This document shows positions 14,981-21,144 of a stretch of 21,988 nt of DNA, piece by piece. The DNA comes from an uncultured Porphyromonadaceae bacterium. Lineage in GTDB: Bacteria; Bacteroidota; Bacteroidia; Bacteroidales; Muribaculaceae. The DNA lies in NCBI GenBank assembly GCA_947166165.1, contig CAMVDK010000010.1:1-21988 (forward strand), written 5' to 3'. The translations under genes and the position numbers were made by a program. The notes below the pieces were generated by a model that did not search any database, was not told where the DNA came from, and saw only the letters and a program-made list of their open reading frames with translations. The number at the start of each line of letters is the position of its first letter. Within the stretch, counting starts at the first letter, position 1.

Positions 14981-16033
14981 TCAGCGGACCAGCTTGGTGG
15001 CCTGCGTGGTGCCGTCGGCAAGGCGGGTCACCTGGATCACCACGCCGCGGATGTCGGCCCCCACGGGGCGGCCCTGCAGGTCGAAGTAGCGCGTCTGCTC
15101 CACTTGCTGCGCGGCGCGCACGTCGGCCACGGCGGTGGGGTCGAACGAGGTCGGGAACCAGAACACCTCGCTCTCGTTGGCCACCTCACCCACGGTGTAG
15201 ATGCTCTTCACACCGATGGCCGTCCATTGCTCCAGGTCGTCGGCATAGAGATACACCTGCCGTCCGCCCTTGTCGATGTCGTAGGAGTCGGTGTAGTTGT
15301 AGGGCACCTGCGTCATGTCCTGCTCCAGGAACACATAGTTGTCGGTGGTGAACTCATACACGCCCGTCGCGCCGTCGGCATTCTCATAGAGCAGCTGGTA
15401 GCTCAGCAGCGCCGGGAAGATGTCGTTGCCGTCCACATCGGTGGTGGGGATGTTCATCTTGATGTAGTAGCCGTAGTTGTCCTGTGTGAACTCGGTGATT
15501 TCGGGCATGGCGGGAGTGGCGGGCGTGGCCACAACGCCGGTGAGCGTCACGTTGATGTACTCATCGAGCACCGTCTCCTCGGCCGTGGTGGTGTAGCCCT
15601 CGGCGCTGGTGAACGTGTTGGAGGCTTCGTCGTAGGCGAAGGTGGCGCCGTCGAAGTAGAGGTCGTAGCTGTCGCCCCAGAAGTCAAACGCGCCCATGTA
15701 GCACTCGGGAATCGAGGCCACACCGTTGGCCAGGGTGCCTTTCACCCAGCCGTCGGGCTTGTAGTCGATGCTCAGACCCTGGATGTAGATGGCGTCGCCG
15801 TCGCGCACCACAAACACCTCGGCCTCCTTCGTCTGGTTGATATAGGTGTCGAACCCCTGGAACTTGTACATCTCGGGCTCTATTCCCTCGGGCGGCGCGA
15901 CGGGAGTCTCGCCTTCGGCGGTCACAACCACAGCAGCCTGCTGCAACTGCTGCATCTTGGCGGGGTGGGGCAGGCCAGCGTGGGCGCCTGCGGCCAGCAC
16001 TGCCGTAAGCATGAATAGCGTAGTTTTCTTCAT
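14981..16033 (-). CDS. Secreted protein of unknown function with T9SS-like C-terminal tail
   Basis: A 350-aa exported protein. The signal peptide is at about 1-19 (MKKTTLFMLTAVLAAGAHA). The body is beta-rich and acidic, dominated by Tyr, Asp, Thr and Glu strands such as YIQGLSIDYKPDGWVKGTL (about 83-101) and WGDSYDLYFDGATFAYDE (about 120-137). These resemble beta-sandwich secreted proteins seen beside other T9SS cargos in Prevotella-type genomes. A second region (about 185-300) contains FTQDNYGYYIKMNIP and YLYADDLEQWTAIGV. The tail from about 315, TRYFDLQGRPV...GVVIQVTRLADGTTQATKLVR, has the layout of a type A sorting domain, with LQGRPV in place of the usual xxGrxV. It has its own promoter (16121-16151) and shares a terminator with glgB. 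No enzyme motif is seen and the ligand is unknown. Confidence 0.82.
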   Translation of the reverse strand: MKKTTLFMLTAVLAAGAHAGLPHPAKMQQLQQAAVVVTAEGETPVAPPEGIEPEMYKFQGFDTYINQTKEAEVFVVRDGDAIYIQGLSIDYKPDGWVKGTLANGVASIPECYMGAFDFWGDSYDLYFDGATFAYDEASNTFTSAEGYTTTAEETVLDEYINVTLTGVVATPATPAMPEITEFTQDNYGYYIKMNIPTTDVDGNDIFPALLSYQLLYENADGATGVYEFTTDNYVFLEQDMTQVPYNYTDSYDIDKGGRQVYLYADDLEQWTAIGVKSIYTVGEVANESEVFWFPTSFDPTAVADVRAAQQVEQTRYFDLQGRPVGADIRGVVIQVTRLADGTTQATKLVR

Positions 16034-16120
16034 AGACGTTTGTTTTTAATGAGTGAATAAGGTGATATTATAATTTTGTGTAAGTGCCGAAACACACAAG
16101 CGCAATTCGCTTGCCGAATG

Positions 16121-16151
16121 CAAAATTACACCCTTTTGGGCGAATCGGCAA
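16121..16151 (-). promoter_or_regulatory. Promoter of the 350-aa secreted protein gene
   Basis: Minus-strand -7 TAATTTTG (16121-16128) and -33 TTG (16149-16151) are 20 bp apart. It is embedded in two inverted repeats: TTGCCGA (16111-16117) / TCGGCAA (16145-16151), and GGCGAA (16139-16144) / TTCGCC (16157-16162). The leader is about 80 nt. Confidence 0.75.
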
Positions 16152-16162
16152 CAAAATTCGCC

Positions 16163-16208
16163 AAAAAACAGCAGGCCACCCTGCCGAAATGCTCGGCAAG
16201 GTGGCCTG
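16163..16208 (-). terminator. Terminator of the DUF3127 gene
   Basis: Stem CAGGCCACC (16172-16180) / GGTGGCCTG (16200-16208), with an inner TGCCGA/TCGGCA stem. On the minus strand it is followed by CTG and six T (16163-16168). It ends only 11 bp before the next promoter's -33 box. Confidence 0.88.
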
Positions 16209-16232
16209 TAAGGCGTTAAGAGGCAAGGGCGG

Positions 16233-16700
16233 TCAGAACGGCAGATTGTCCTCGCTGCCCCCCGGGTCTTGGGCGAAGTCGGGAGCCGGCGGCATCGGGG
16301 CCGGGCCGGCAGGGGGGGCGGGAGCCTGCGCCATCGGAGCCTGTGCGTAGGGCTGCTGTGCGTAGGGCTGCTGGGGGGAGGGCTGCTGTGCGGAAGCCAT
16401 GGGCGGAACGCCCTGGGCGGCGGACGGGTCGTAGCGCTCGGCCTTCCAGCCGCGAATGTCGGTGTACCAGCGGCCGTTGAACTCGCGGCTCTCGATGTCG
16501 TAGCTCAGCGTGACGGTGGCTCCCACCTCGCAGATGCTGTCGTACTGGTTGATGCGGTCGCCGAAAAAGTCGAACGCCACCTTCTTCGGGTAGTTCTCGA
16601 GCGTCTCAAGAATGTAGACTTGCTTGCGCCAGGGGTTGCCGGCCTTCGATGTTCCCTCCTGAAGCGGCAGCTTCTGTATGATCTTGCCTTGTACTTCCAT
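16233..16700 (-). CDS. DUF3127 family OB-fold-like protein with SSB-like acidic tip
   Basis: A 155-aa protein. Residues 1-90 match the DUF3127 family: MEVQGKIIQKLPLQEGTSKAG, a WRKQVYILET strand, and later VAFDFFGDRINQY and VGATVTLSYDIESREFNGRWYTDIRGW. The pattern of five strands and the WYTDIRGW ending suggests an OB-fold. Residues about 92-143 are a disordered linker rich in Pro, Gln and Ala with QQPYAQQPYAQAPMAQAP repeats. The last nine residues, GGSEDNLPF, closely resemble the acidic tip of bacterial SSB (DDxxPF), through which SSB recruits repair and replication proteins. A role as an SSB-like or DNA-metabolism accessory protein is therefore plausible but inferred. It is monocistronic, with a good promoter (16744-16775) and terminator. 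It sits beside, but is compositionally distinct from, the AT-rich restriction-modification island. Confidence 0.85.
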   Translation of the reverse strand: MEVQGKIIQKLPLQEGTSKAGNPWRKQVYILETLENYPKKVAFDFFGDRINQYDSICEVGATVTLSYDIESREFNGRWYTDIRGWKAERYDPSAAQGVPPMASAQQPSPQQPYAQQPYAQAPMAQAPAPPAGPAPMPPAPDFAQDPGGSEDNLPF

Positions 16701-16743
16701 TGTGTTCTGTCTTGGTTTTGTGCGTTAATTATTATTCGGACTG

Positions 16744-16775
16744 CAAAGGTAATCAATATCTGCTAAACGGCAAAA
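16744..16775 (-). promoter_or_regulatory. Promoter of the DUF3127 gene
   Basis: Minus-strand -7 TACCTTTG (16744-16751) and -33 TTTTG (16771-16775) are 19 bp apart, with an A-tract upstream (AAAAAAATTTTGCC), as in the tRNA promoters. Confidence 0.8.
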
Positions 16776-16805
16776 TTTTTTTCACCGCCCCCGCCATAAT
16801 ATTAT

Positions 16806-17117
16806 TCAACCGTTAACCACGCCGTAGGTGTTTCGATAAACCATAAACCATCGGCGAGCCGCTGCTACTGGCGAGACCTTGAAAAGCAGCGAAGCCCGGA
16901 ACGCCTTTCGCCGTTGCTCGGCCTCACGAAGATTACCCACCATCGCCACACCGCCGTCACACCGAACTTTATAGCCCGACTCAACCCACGTCCAAGTCAA
17001 TTGCTTGACTTGCACATTGCGCAGATGCTCATAACTCATCAATGCCCACTCCACTTGCGCCCTCATTTCTTTTTTTGTCGAAAACCAAAATAAAAAACCA
17101 CGGATTAAAAAACTCAC
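16806..17117 (-). CDS. Short hypothetical ORF beside the restriction-modification island
   Basis: An open frame of 103 aa (start at 17117), or 86 aa if it starts at MRAQVEWALMSYEHLRN (17066), which is preceded by an A-rich stretch. I do not recognise the product. It is rich in Arg, Val and Trp (KQLTWTWVESGYKVRC, FRASLLFKVSPVAAARRWFMVYR), without signal peptide or clear motif. It could be a small real protein, a decayed remnant, or chance. The only -7 candidate is imperfect (AATCTTTG). No other gene is seen between 16776 and 17160, so this frame is the only coding candidate in that stretch. Confidence 0.25.
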   Translation of the reverse strand: MSFLIRGFLFWFSTKKEMRAQVEWALMSYEHLRNVQVKQLTWTWVESGYKVRCDGGVAMVGNLREAEQRRKAFRASLLFKVSPVAAARRWFMVYRNTYGVVNG

Positions 17118-17160
17118 GGCAAAGATTTGCTATCGACCACCCACCATAGAAGACAAGATA

Positions 17161-17183
17161 AACTGCGACAATCTGTCGCAGTT
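17161..17183 (-). terminator. Terminator of the restriction-modification operon
   Basis: Perfect 10-bp stem AACTGCGACA (17161-17170) / TGTCGCAGTT (17174-17183) with a 3-nt loop. On the minus strand it is followed by TATCTTG and on the plus strand by TTCCCC. It lies 63 bp beyond the endonuclease stop. The T-run is weak. Confidence 0.6.
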
Positions 17184-17246
17184 TTCCCCACAAAAACAAT
17201 CTCTAAAAAGGCTGTTTTGTGGCTTTTTAAGACTCGCAATTTTATT

Positions 17247-18113
17247 CTAATCGGCTTTCCAAGCTGCGTCAAGCCATTGACGTTGAGTTTTCCATCTTTC
17301 AGCCGCTTGCAGCGCATGACTCTTGAAAATCTCAAAATCCATTGTTATAGGATAAATCCTATCTTTTTGTTCATCAACAGACAAAACATACATTCCATGC
17401 CAACCATTTTCAGGAAACTCAACGGAACCGCCATTAATCATGTTTACAAATTTAGGCAGTTTCAAGAAATCTCCATCAAGAACTAACACAACACTCCAAA
17501 AAAAAGATTGCATAGCATGCAAAGAAGGCTCTCGATCACGAGTTACGCGGTCTCGAATGCTTGTTTTTGCTTGTACACAGCCAAAGCATTTTTTCTTTCC
17601 TTCAATCGTTACAATAGCAAATAAATCAAATATATTTGCTTTGATTTGTTCTTTCAACCAGCTTATATCGCGAGGTTCATTATATAACTCACCAGCTTTT
17701 ATCAAAGTGTTAAGGTCTCGTTGAAGAATTATTTCAACATCTGTTCCATATAAGGCCAAAGCAGACAATTCTTTAACCATTTCTTCAAAAGCATGACCAC
17801 TTGATTTCTTCCAGCTTTGGTCGGCACTAATAACCTTACTTATTGTATCAAGGTCAGAAATACCAGATTTTCTGAATAGGTGTGCGCGATAAATAGCTTT
17901 CCATAACTCTGCAACATGCTCGTTATGAAAATGTTTGAGTGCTTTGGTAAAAGCAATTCTTATCGCAGCTTTCTGCGCTTCTCTGTCAAGCTCATCAAGT
18001 TTGTTATCTGTAATATTACTTGATATTCTTGACTTTAATTCTGTCATACTTTTGTCGTATTCTGCCTTATATGCATCTCGGCAAAAGTCATAATACTCAT
18101 TTGACATCATCAT
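17247..18113 (-). CDS. Type II restriction endonuclease, CCGG-family-like PD-(D/E)xK
   Basis: A 288-aa protein encoded directly after, and overlapping by 17 bp, a C5 methyltransferase gene. It is therefore the partner endonuclease cutting the same site. A plausible active site is visible in the order used by NgoMIV/Cfr10I-type enzymes: E110 in GHAFEEMVKEL, D163 in IFDLFAIV, and K183 in FGCVQAKTS. K183 is followed by R187-D188-R189, recalling the K-x3-R-(S)-D-R motif with which CCGG-family enzymes read CCGG. This suggests a CCGG-containing target, and BsaWI-type enzymes are one candidate family. The exact specificity is not readable. Three successive ATG codons (18113, 18110, 18107) are possible starts. 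The overlap suggests translational coupling, so methyltransferase is made first. The gene is AT-rich relative to its surroundings. Confidence 0.8.
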   Translation of the reverse strand: MMMSNEYYDFCRDAYKAEYDKSMTELKSRISSNITDNKLDELDREAQKAAIRIAFTKALKHFHNEHVAELWKAIYRAHLFRKSGISDLDTISKVISADQSWKKSSGHAFEEMVKELSALALYGTDVEIILQRDLNTLIKAGELYNEPRDISWLKEQIKANIFDLFAIVTIEGKKKCFGCVQAKTSIRDRVTRDREPSLHAMQSFFWSVVLVLDGDFLKLPKFVNMINGGSVEFPENGWHGMYVLSVDEQKDRIYPITMDFEIFKSHALQAAERWKTQRQWLDAAWKAD

Positions 18114-19302
18114 TTATTTCGTTGGTTTGGAAAATCTGTTTTATCGTTATACCCCAGGCGTAAGCAAGTAAAGGGGGCACAGCATCTCCGATTTGCTCAT
18201 ATTTATCTTGTACGGTTTTGTCAATATGAGGTACAATATATGGTCCACCGACAAAGTTATATGAATCGGGGAAAGATTGCAGTCTCGCACATTCTCTAAC
18301 AGTCAATGCCCTATTATATATTGGATGAACAAACTCATCTAAACAATGACTTGTTACTGTTGGTGATTGCTCATCAAGAATTAGTCTATAATTTCTTTTG
18401 ATGAACATTTTTTTAGGTAAAATACGATCTTTCTGCAATGCTTCTCTTTCAGCACCATGATATCTATCGAATAATGATTTCAAACTTTCTCCGGGACGCA
18501 AAAGTTCAAAGCGTTTCAATGTGCATGCACGATGTTTCATCGGCATATGATTAATGATAACATCATTAGGGAAATCTTCTCTTTTCCAAAATGCGTTATT
18601 CCTTAGAAGTTCTGCGTAATCTGATGACTCACTTGAATATTCTTTCCCCTCAATGCCTGAATTTGCAATTACATTTGGAAGTCCAGCAAAAGCATCTGCA
18701 ACAGTTGCTTTTTTGAGTTTGAGGTTTGGTGTCGGCATTATCAATTTCCATTTTGGCAATCTACAAGCAAGAATAAAATACCTATTCCGCTTTTGAGGTA
18801 CACCAAACTTTGCGGAATCAAGAATAACGGAATAGTAGTTAGTATAACCAGCCGCAACCAATTCTTCTTTCAAAACATCAACAATCAATTTTTTTGATTC
18901 TTTTGAAGTTTTCTTAGAAGTTATTCCGGGAACATTCTCAAAAAGAATCATCTTAGCCCTGCAGATTTGAGCAATTCTTATTCCCTCTCTAAAAAGGAAC
19001 TGCCTATCATCATAAAAAGAACGCGAAGTGTTGCCAGCTGTAGAAAAAGTCTCACATGGCATTCCTGATGTCACTAAATCTACTCCATCTTGGGGTATGA
19101 AAGGAAGTAATTGTTCTGCGGTCACATCTCTAATGTCTGAGTAAATCACATTGACTTCGGGGTGATTGGCCTTATAAGTATCGCAGCAACTCTTTATGCA
19201 CTCAATTGCCACCAAGGTTTTATACCCAGCAGCATGCAAACCTGTACAAATCCCCCCTGGACCTGCAAAGCAATCGATATGTGTTAAAACTCGGTTGCTC
19301 AT
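18097..19302 (-). CDS. DNA (cytosine-5) methyltransferase of a type II R-M system
   Basis: Transfers a methyl group from SAM to C5 of cytosine, protecting the host from the adjacent endonuclease. The 401-aa protein shows the C5-MTase motifs in order: I D10-C-F-A-G-P-G-G17, IV G80-M-P-C83 with the catalytic cysteine, VI E122-N-V124, and VIII Q170-K-R-N-R174. A variable target-recognition region spans about 190-330. Then come IX RALTVRECARLQSFPD and X QIGDAVPPLLA. The set is complete with no frameshift. It is the first gene of the operon and ends inside the endonuclease start region. The -7 box TACCTTTG lies at 19349-19356. No separate controller (C) protein gene is seen, so regulation probably relies on gene order and coupling. 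Composition is AT-rich, consistent with acquisition. Confidence 0.95.
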   Translation of the reverse strand: MSNRVLTHIDCFAGPGGICTGLHAAGYKTLVAIECIKSCCDTYKANHPEVNVIYSDIRDVTAEQLLPFIPQDGVDLVTSGMPCETFSTAGNTSRSFYDDRQFLFREGIRIAQICRAKMILFENVPGITSKKTSKESKKLIVDVLKEELVAAGYTNYYSVILDSAKFGVPQKRNRYFILACRLPKWKLIMPTPNLKLKKATVADAFAGLPNVIANSGIEGKEYSSESSDYAELLRNNAFWKREDFPNDVIINHMPMKHRACTLKRFELLRPGESLKSLFDRYHGAEREALQKDRILPKKMFIKRNYRLILDEQSPTVTSHCLDEFVHPIYNRALTVRECARLQSFPDSYNFVGGPYIVPHIDKTVQDKYEQIGDAVPPLLAYAWGITIKQIFQTNEINDDVK

Positions 19303-19348
19303 TGATTTGAATAGTTGTTTCGCATTTAAAAATTATCCTTCTAAACCA

Positions 19349-19356
19349 CAAAGGTA
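19349..19356 (-). promoter_or_regulatory. -7 box of the restriction-modification operon
   Basis: Minus-strand TACCTTTG, about 47 bp upstream of the methyltransferase start. There is no TTTG at the -33 position, only A/T-rich sequence. It is followed by T rather than the C usual elsewhere in the window. Confidence 0.55.
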
Positions 19357-19491
19357 CTCATATTTTCTTATATATCGACTTTTTTAAAGCTGAATTGCTC
19401 AAAAACGATCGTCTTGTGCGAAAAATGAGGGCGTGTGACTAAACACATCGCACCTCAAAAAGCAACATAAACAAGTCATTTCCATTTAATT

Positions 19492-19508
19492 CTAAACACA
19501 ATGTTTAG
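19492..19508 (-). terminator. Possible weak terminator of the radical SAM operon
   Basis: Stem CTAAACA (19492-19498) / TGTTTAG (19502-19508) with a 3-nt loop, 18 bp past the radical SAM stop. It is followed on the minus strand by AATTAAAT rather than a true T-run. The rest of 19357-19526 shows no gene. Confidence 0.4.
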
Positions 19509-19526
19509 TAATCGAGGGGGGCGGGG

Positions 19527-20180
19527 CTACTTGGGGATGCGGTAGTCGAACTCGTCGAAATGCTTCACGCCCATGTCTTCGAGGCGCTGGCGGCTAAGGG
19601 CCACGTCGGCGGGGGTGTTGTAGCCGGCTATGTGGGGCAGGCGCACGGTGACGCGGTCGGCTATGTCGGGCGACTGGCGCAGCAGCCAGCGCAGGTTGCG
19701 CTGCGAAGCGGTGGCGCTGCGCGTGGTGTAGGCGCGGTAGATGTCGGGGTTGGTGTCTTTGATGTCGACAATGTAGCGGTGCACGTGGGGCAGCACGCGC
19801 TGCAGGTGCTGGCGCGGCACGGCGAGCGACGTTTCGAGGGTTAGGTGCCACCCGGGCGGGCATAGGCGGGCGAAAGACTTGATGAAGTCGCTTCGGAGCA
19901 GTGGCTCGCCTCCGCCGAAGGTCACCCCGCCGCCGGTGGCTTGGAAGTAGAGGTTGTCGATGGCCACCTCTTGGAGCAGCTGCTGCGGCGTGACCCGTCG
20001 CCACACGCCCTGCGCGTCGAGGCCCTGCGGGTTGAGGCAATAGCGGCAGCGCAACGGGCAGCCGTGAAAGGCCACCAGCGTGGTCACTCCCTCGCCGTCG
20101 GTGGACAGGCGGTGACGCACGATGCCAATCAGCGGCGCGGCTTCGGGTGGGACGGTGGAGTTCATGGTCGCATCTCGCAC
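19527..20180 (-). CDS. Radical SAM protein of the glycyl-radical-enzyme-activase type
   Basis: A 217-aa cytosolic 4Fe-4S radical SAM enzyme. The cluster motif is C41-P-L-R-C45-R-Y-C48 (CX3CX2C), followed by LNPQ as in activases. GGGEP at 89-93 is the SAM-binding GGE-type motif. YIVDIKDTNPDIYRAYTT (about 137-154) and VTVRLPHIAGYNT (about 178-190) are typical of PflA/NrdG-related activating enzymes. It lacks the extra ferredoxin-like insert of larger activases. No glycyl radical enzyme is nearby. Instead it lies 6 bp downstream of a small Cys-motif protein gene in the same operon, and I recall the same pairing in other Bacteroidales, which suggests the small protein is its partner or substrate (inference). 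The start at 20180 or the ATG five codons later are both possible. Confidence 0.88.
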   Translation of the reverse strand: MRDATMNSTVPPEAAPLIGIVRHRLSTDGEGVTTLVAFHGCPLRCRYCLNPQGLDAQGVWRRVTPQQLLQEVAIDNLYFQATGGGVTFGGGEPLLRSDFIKSFARLCPPGWHLTLETSLAVPRQHLQRVLPHVHRYIVDIKDTNPDIYRAYTTRSATASQRNLRWLLRQSPDIADRVTVRLPHIAGYNTPADVALSRQRLEDMGVKHFDEFDYRIPK

Positions 20181-20186
20181 GCTTGG

Positions 20187-20621
20187 TCAGTGCGGCTTTT
20201 TGACGACGCAGGGGTCGATGCTGTCGGTGGGTGGTGGCACCACCACATCGCCCTCGAGAACCATCTCGCTGGTGTCGGCTTCCGCTGCGGGGATGACGCC
20301 CTCGGTGGTATCGCTCACCACCAGCTGGCAGGAATCGTTCTCGGATGCGGGTATCTCACCCACAGGCTGATTGCCCGCGCACGACGACGCCAATGCCGCC
20401 GCGCCGATGCTCAGGCCGGCGATGGTGACCGCCTTGCCCAACTGTTGCCGCAGGCGCAGTTGCCGCTCTAGCCACCTCACCTCGCTTTCGCACGCCGGGC
20501 AGGTGCCGGCACAGTCGCCCTCGTGGTGGCATTCGGTGGGATGGTAGTCGATGTCGTTGGCGCGCGCAATGTCGGCGCGTATGCCCTTGAGCGTTTCGCA
20601 GATTCGTTTTCCTGGTTTCAT
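20187..20621 (-). CDS. Small Cys-motif protein paired with the radical SAM enzyme
   Basis: A 144-aa protein of unknown function. The N-terminal part (1-60) is MKPGKRICETLKGIRADIARAND, then C31-HHEGD-C37-AGT-C41-PA-C44 (C-x5-C-x3-C-x2-C), a likely metal site or modification target. A charged helix SEVRWLERQLRLRQQ follows. Residues 62-80 are hydrophobic (GKAVTIAGLSIGAAALASS) and lead to C81, a layout like a lipobox or membrane anchor placed unusually far from the N-terminus. The rest (82-144) is acidic, low-complexity and Pro-rich, with C98 and C138. The gene is leftward, with -7 box TACATTTG at 20648-20655 and radical SAM gene 6 bp downstream. The N-terminal block appears conserved in Bacteroidales by memory, but this was not searched. 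Confidence 0.75.
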   Translation of the reverse strand: MKPGKRICETLKGIRADIARANDIDYHPTECHHEGDCAGTCPACESEVRWLERQLRLRQQLGKAVTIAGLSIGAAALASSCAGNQPVGEIPASENDSCQLVVSDTTEGVIPAAEADTSEMVLEGDVVVPPPTDSIDPCVVKKPH

Positions 20622-20647
20622 AGCAGGTGTGGTTTAGATTTCGCTCG

Positions 20648-20655
20648 CAAATGTA
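20648..20655 (-). promoter_or_regulatory. -7 box of the Cys-motif/radical SAM operon
   Basis: Minus-strand TACATTTG followed by C, 26 bp upstream of the start codon. TTG candidates lie 14 bp and 22 bp upstream, and neither is ideally spaced. Confidence 0.6.
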
Positions 20656-20710
20656 GTGATAATTTTTGACAAGACAGCAATTCGGAGCTTTTTTTCGAAA
20701 ACCTCACCTT

Positions 20711-20753
20711 GCCGACGGTGTTCGTGGTGGTGTCGAGCCGACGGTGCTTGTGG
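20711..20753. repeat. Short direct repeat upstream of the initiator tRNA
   Basis: Two 17-bp copies starting GCCGACGGTG, at 20711-20727 and 20737-20753, with two mismatches and a 26-bp period. The surrounding 20656-20859 holds no supported gene. It contains small hairpins GGCGA/TCGCC (20765-20776) and GGCATT/AATGCC (20797-20810). Confidence 0.5.
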
Positions 20754-20859
20754 GGGCGGAATGGGGCGATTTCGCCGGTTTTTGCCGCTCGAACTGGCAT
20801 TCAAATGCCCCAAAACCTCGAAAAAAACAGGTCATCGAGCGTTTTTTTCGGGAAAACGC

Positions 20860-20889
20860 TTGCCAGTTCAGAAAAAAGCAGTACCTTTG
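20860..20889 (+). promoter_or_regulatory. Promoter of the initiator tRNA
   Basis: The -33 TTG (20860-20862) and -7 TACCTTTG (20882-20889) are 19 bp apart. Upstream is a T7 tract and an A4 tract. The promoter spacer is nearly the same as in the tRNA-Lys promoter. Confidence 0.85.
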
Positions 20890-20912
20890 CACTCGCAAAA
20901 CGCAAAACACAT

Positions 20913-20984
<72 letters not shown>

Positions 20985-20990
20985 CTATCG

Positions 20991-21020
20991 AAGGCGAGTC
21001 GCATGCCGGCCCGCCTTTAT
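20991..21020 (+). terminator. Probable terminator of the initiator tRNA
   Basis: Stem AAGGCG (20991-20996) / CGCCTT (21012-21017), followed by TATTGTTTTA. It is short, with a 15-nt loop, but sits 6 bp after the tRNA. Confidence 0.6.
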
Positions 21021-21116
21021 TGTTTTAGGTGGGTCAGATGAATTGGGCCGGGGTGGAGGGCGAGTTGTTAATAACTTTTGTGGCCGCGCTGGCACTTTTC
21101 GCACCGGGATTATGCT

Positions 21117-21124
21117 TATATTTG
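21117..21124 (+). promoter_or_regulatory. -7 box of the tdk promoter
   Basis: TATATTTG followed by C, 20 bp ahead of the chosen tdk start. The -33 region has only CTTTTC (21095-21100), so it is weak. Confidence 0.6.
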
Positions 21125-21144
21125 CAGTCGGAAAAACGACGAGG

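Larger units (their letters stand above)
17120..19500. other. AT-rich island carrying a restriction-modification operon
   Basis: Base composition drops abruptly from the GC-rich neighbours to clearly AT-rich sequence with different codon use, and returns to GC-rich at about 19510. The content is one methyltransferase-endonuclease operon. No integrase, transposase or clear flanking direct repeat is seen, so the mode of transfer is not visible. Boundaries are approximate. Confidence 0.75.

Noticed and set aside
17114..17335. 73-aa frame overlapping the endonuclease 3' end
   Set aside because: It lies in another frame of the endonuclease gene and crosses the operon terminator.
17120..19500. Full integrative element or prophage around the R-M genes
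   Set aside because: No integrase, transposase, phage gene or flanking target-site duplication could be found; only composition supports transfer.
20618..20800. 60-aa frame upstream of the Cys-motif gene
   Set aside because: It overlaps the promoter and start of the Cys-motif gene and has no recognisable features.
21043..21144. Longer N-terminus for thymidine kinase
   Set aside because: It overlaps the -7 box and does not resemble the family. MNTTGKLYFRYG is the normal start.
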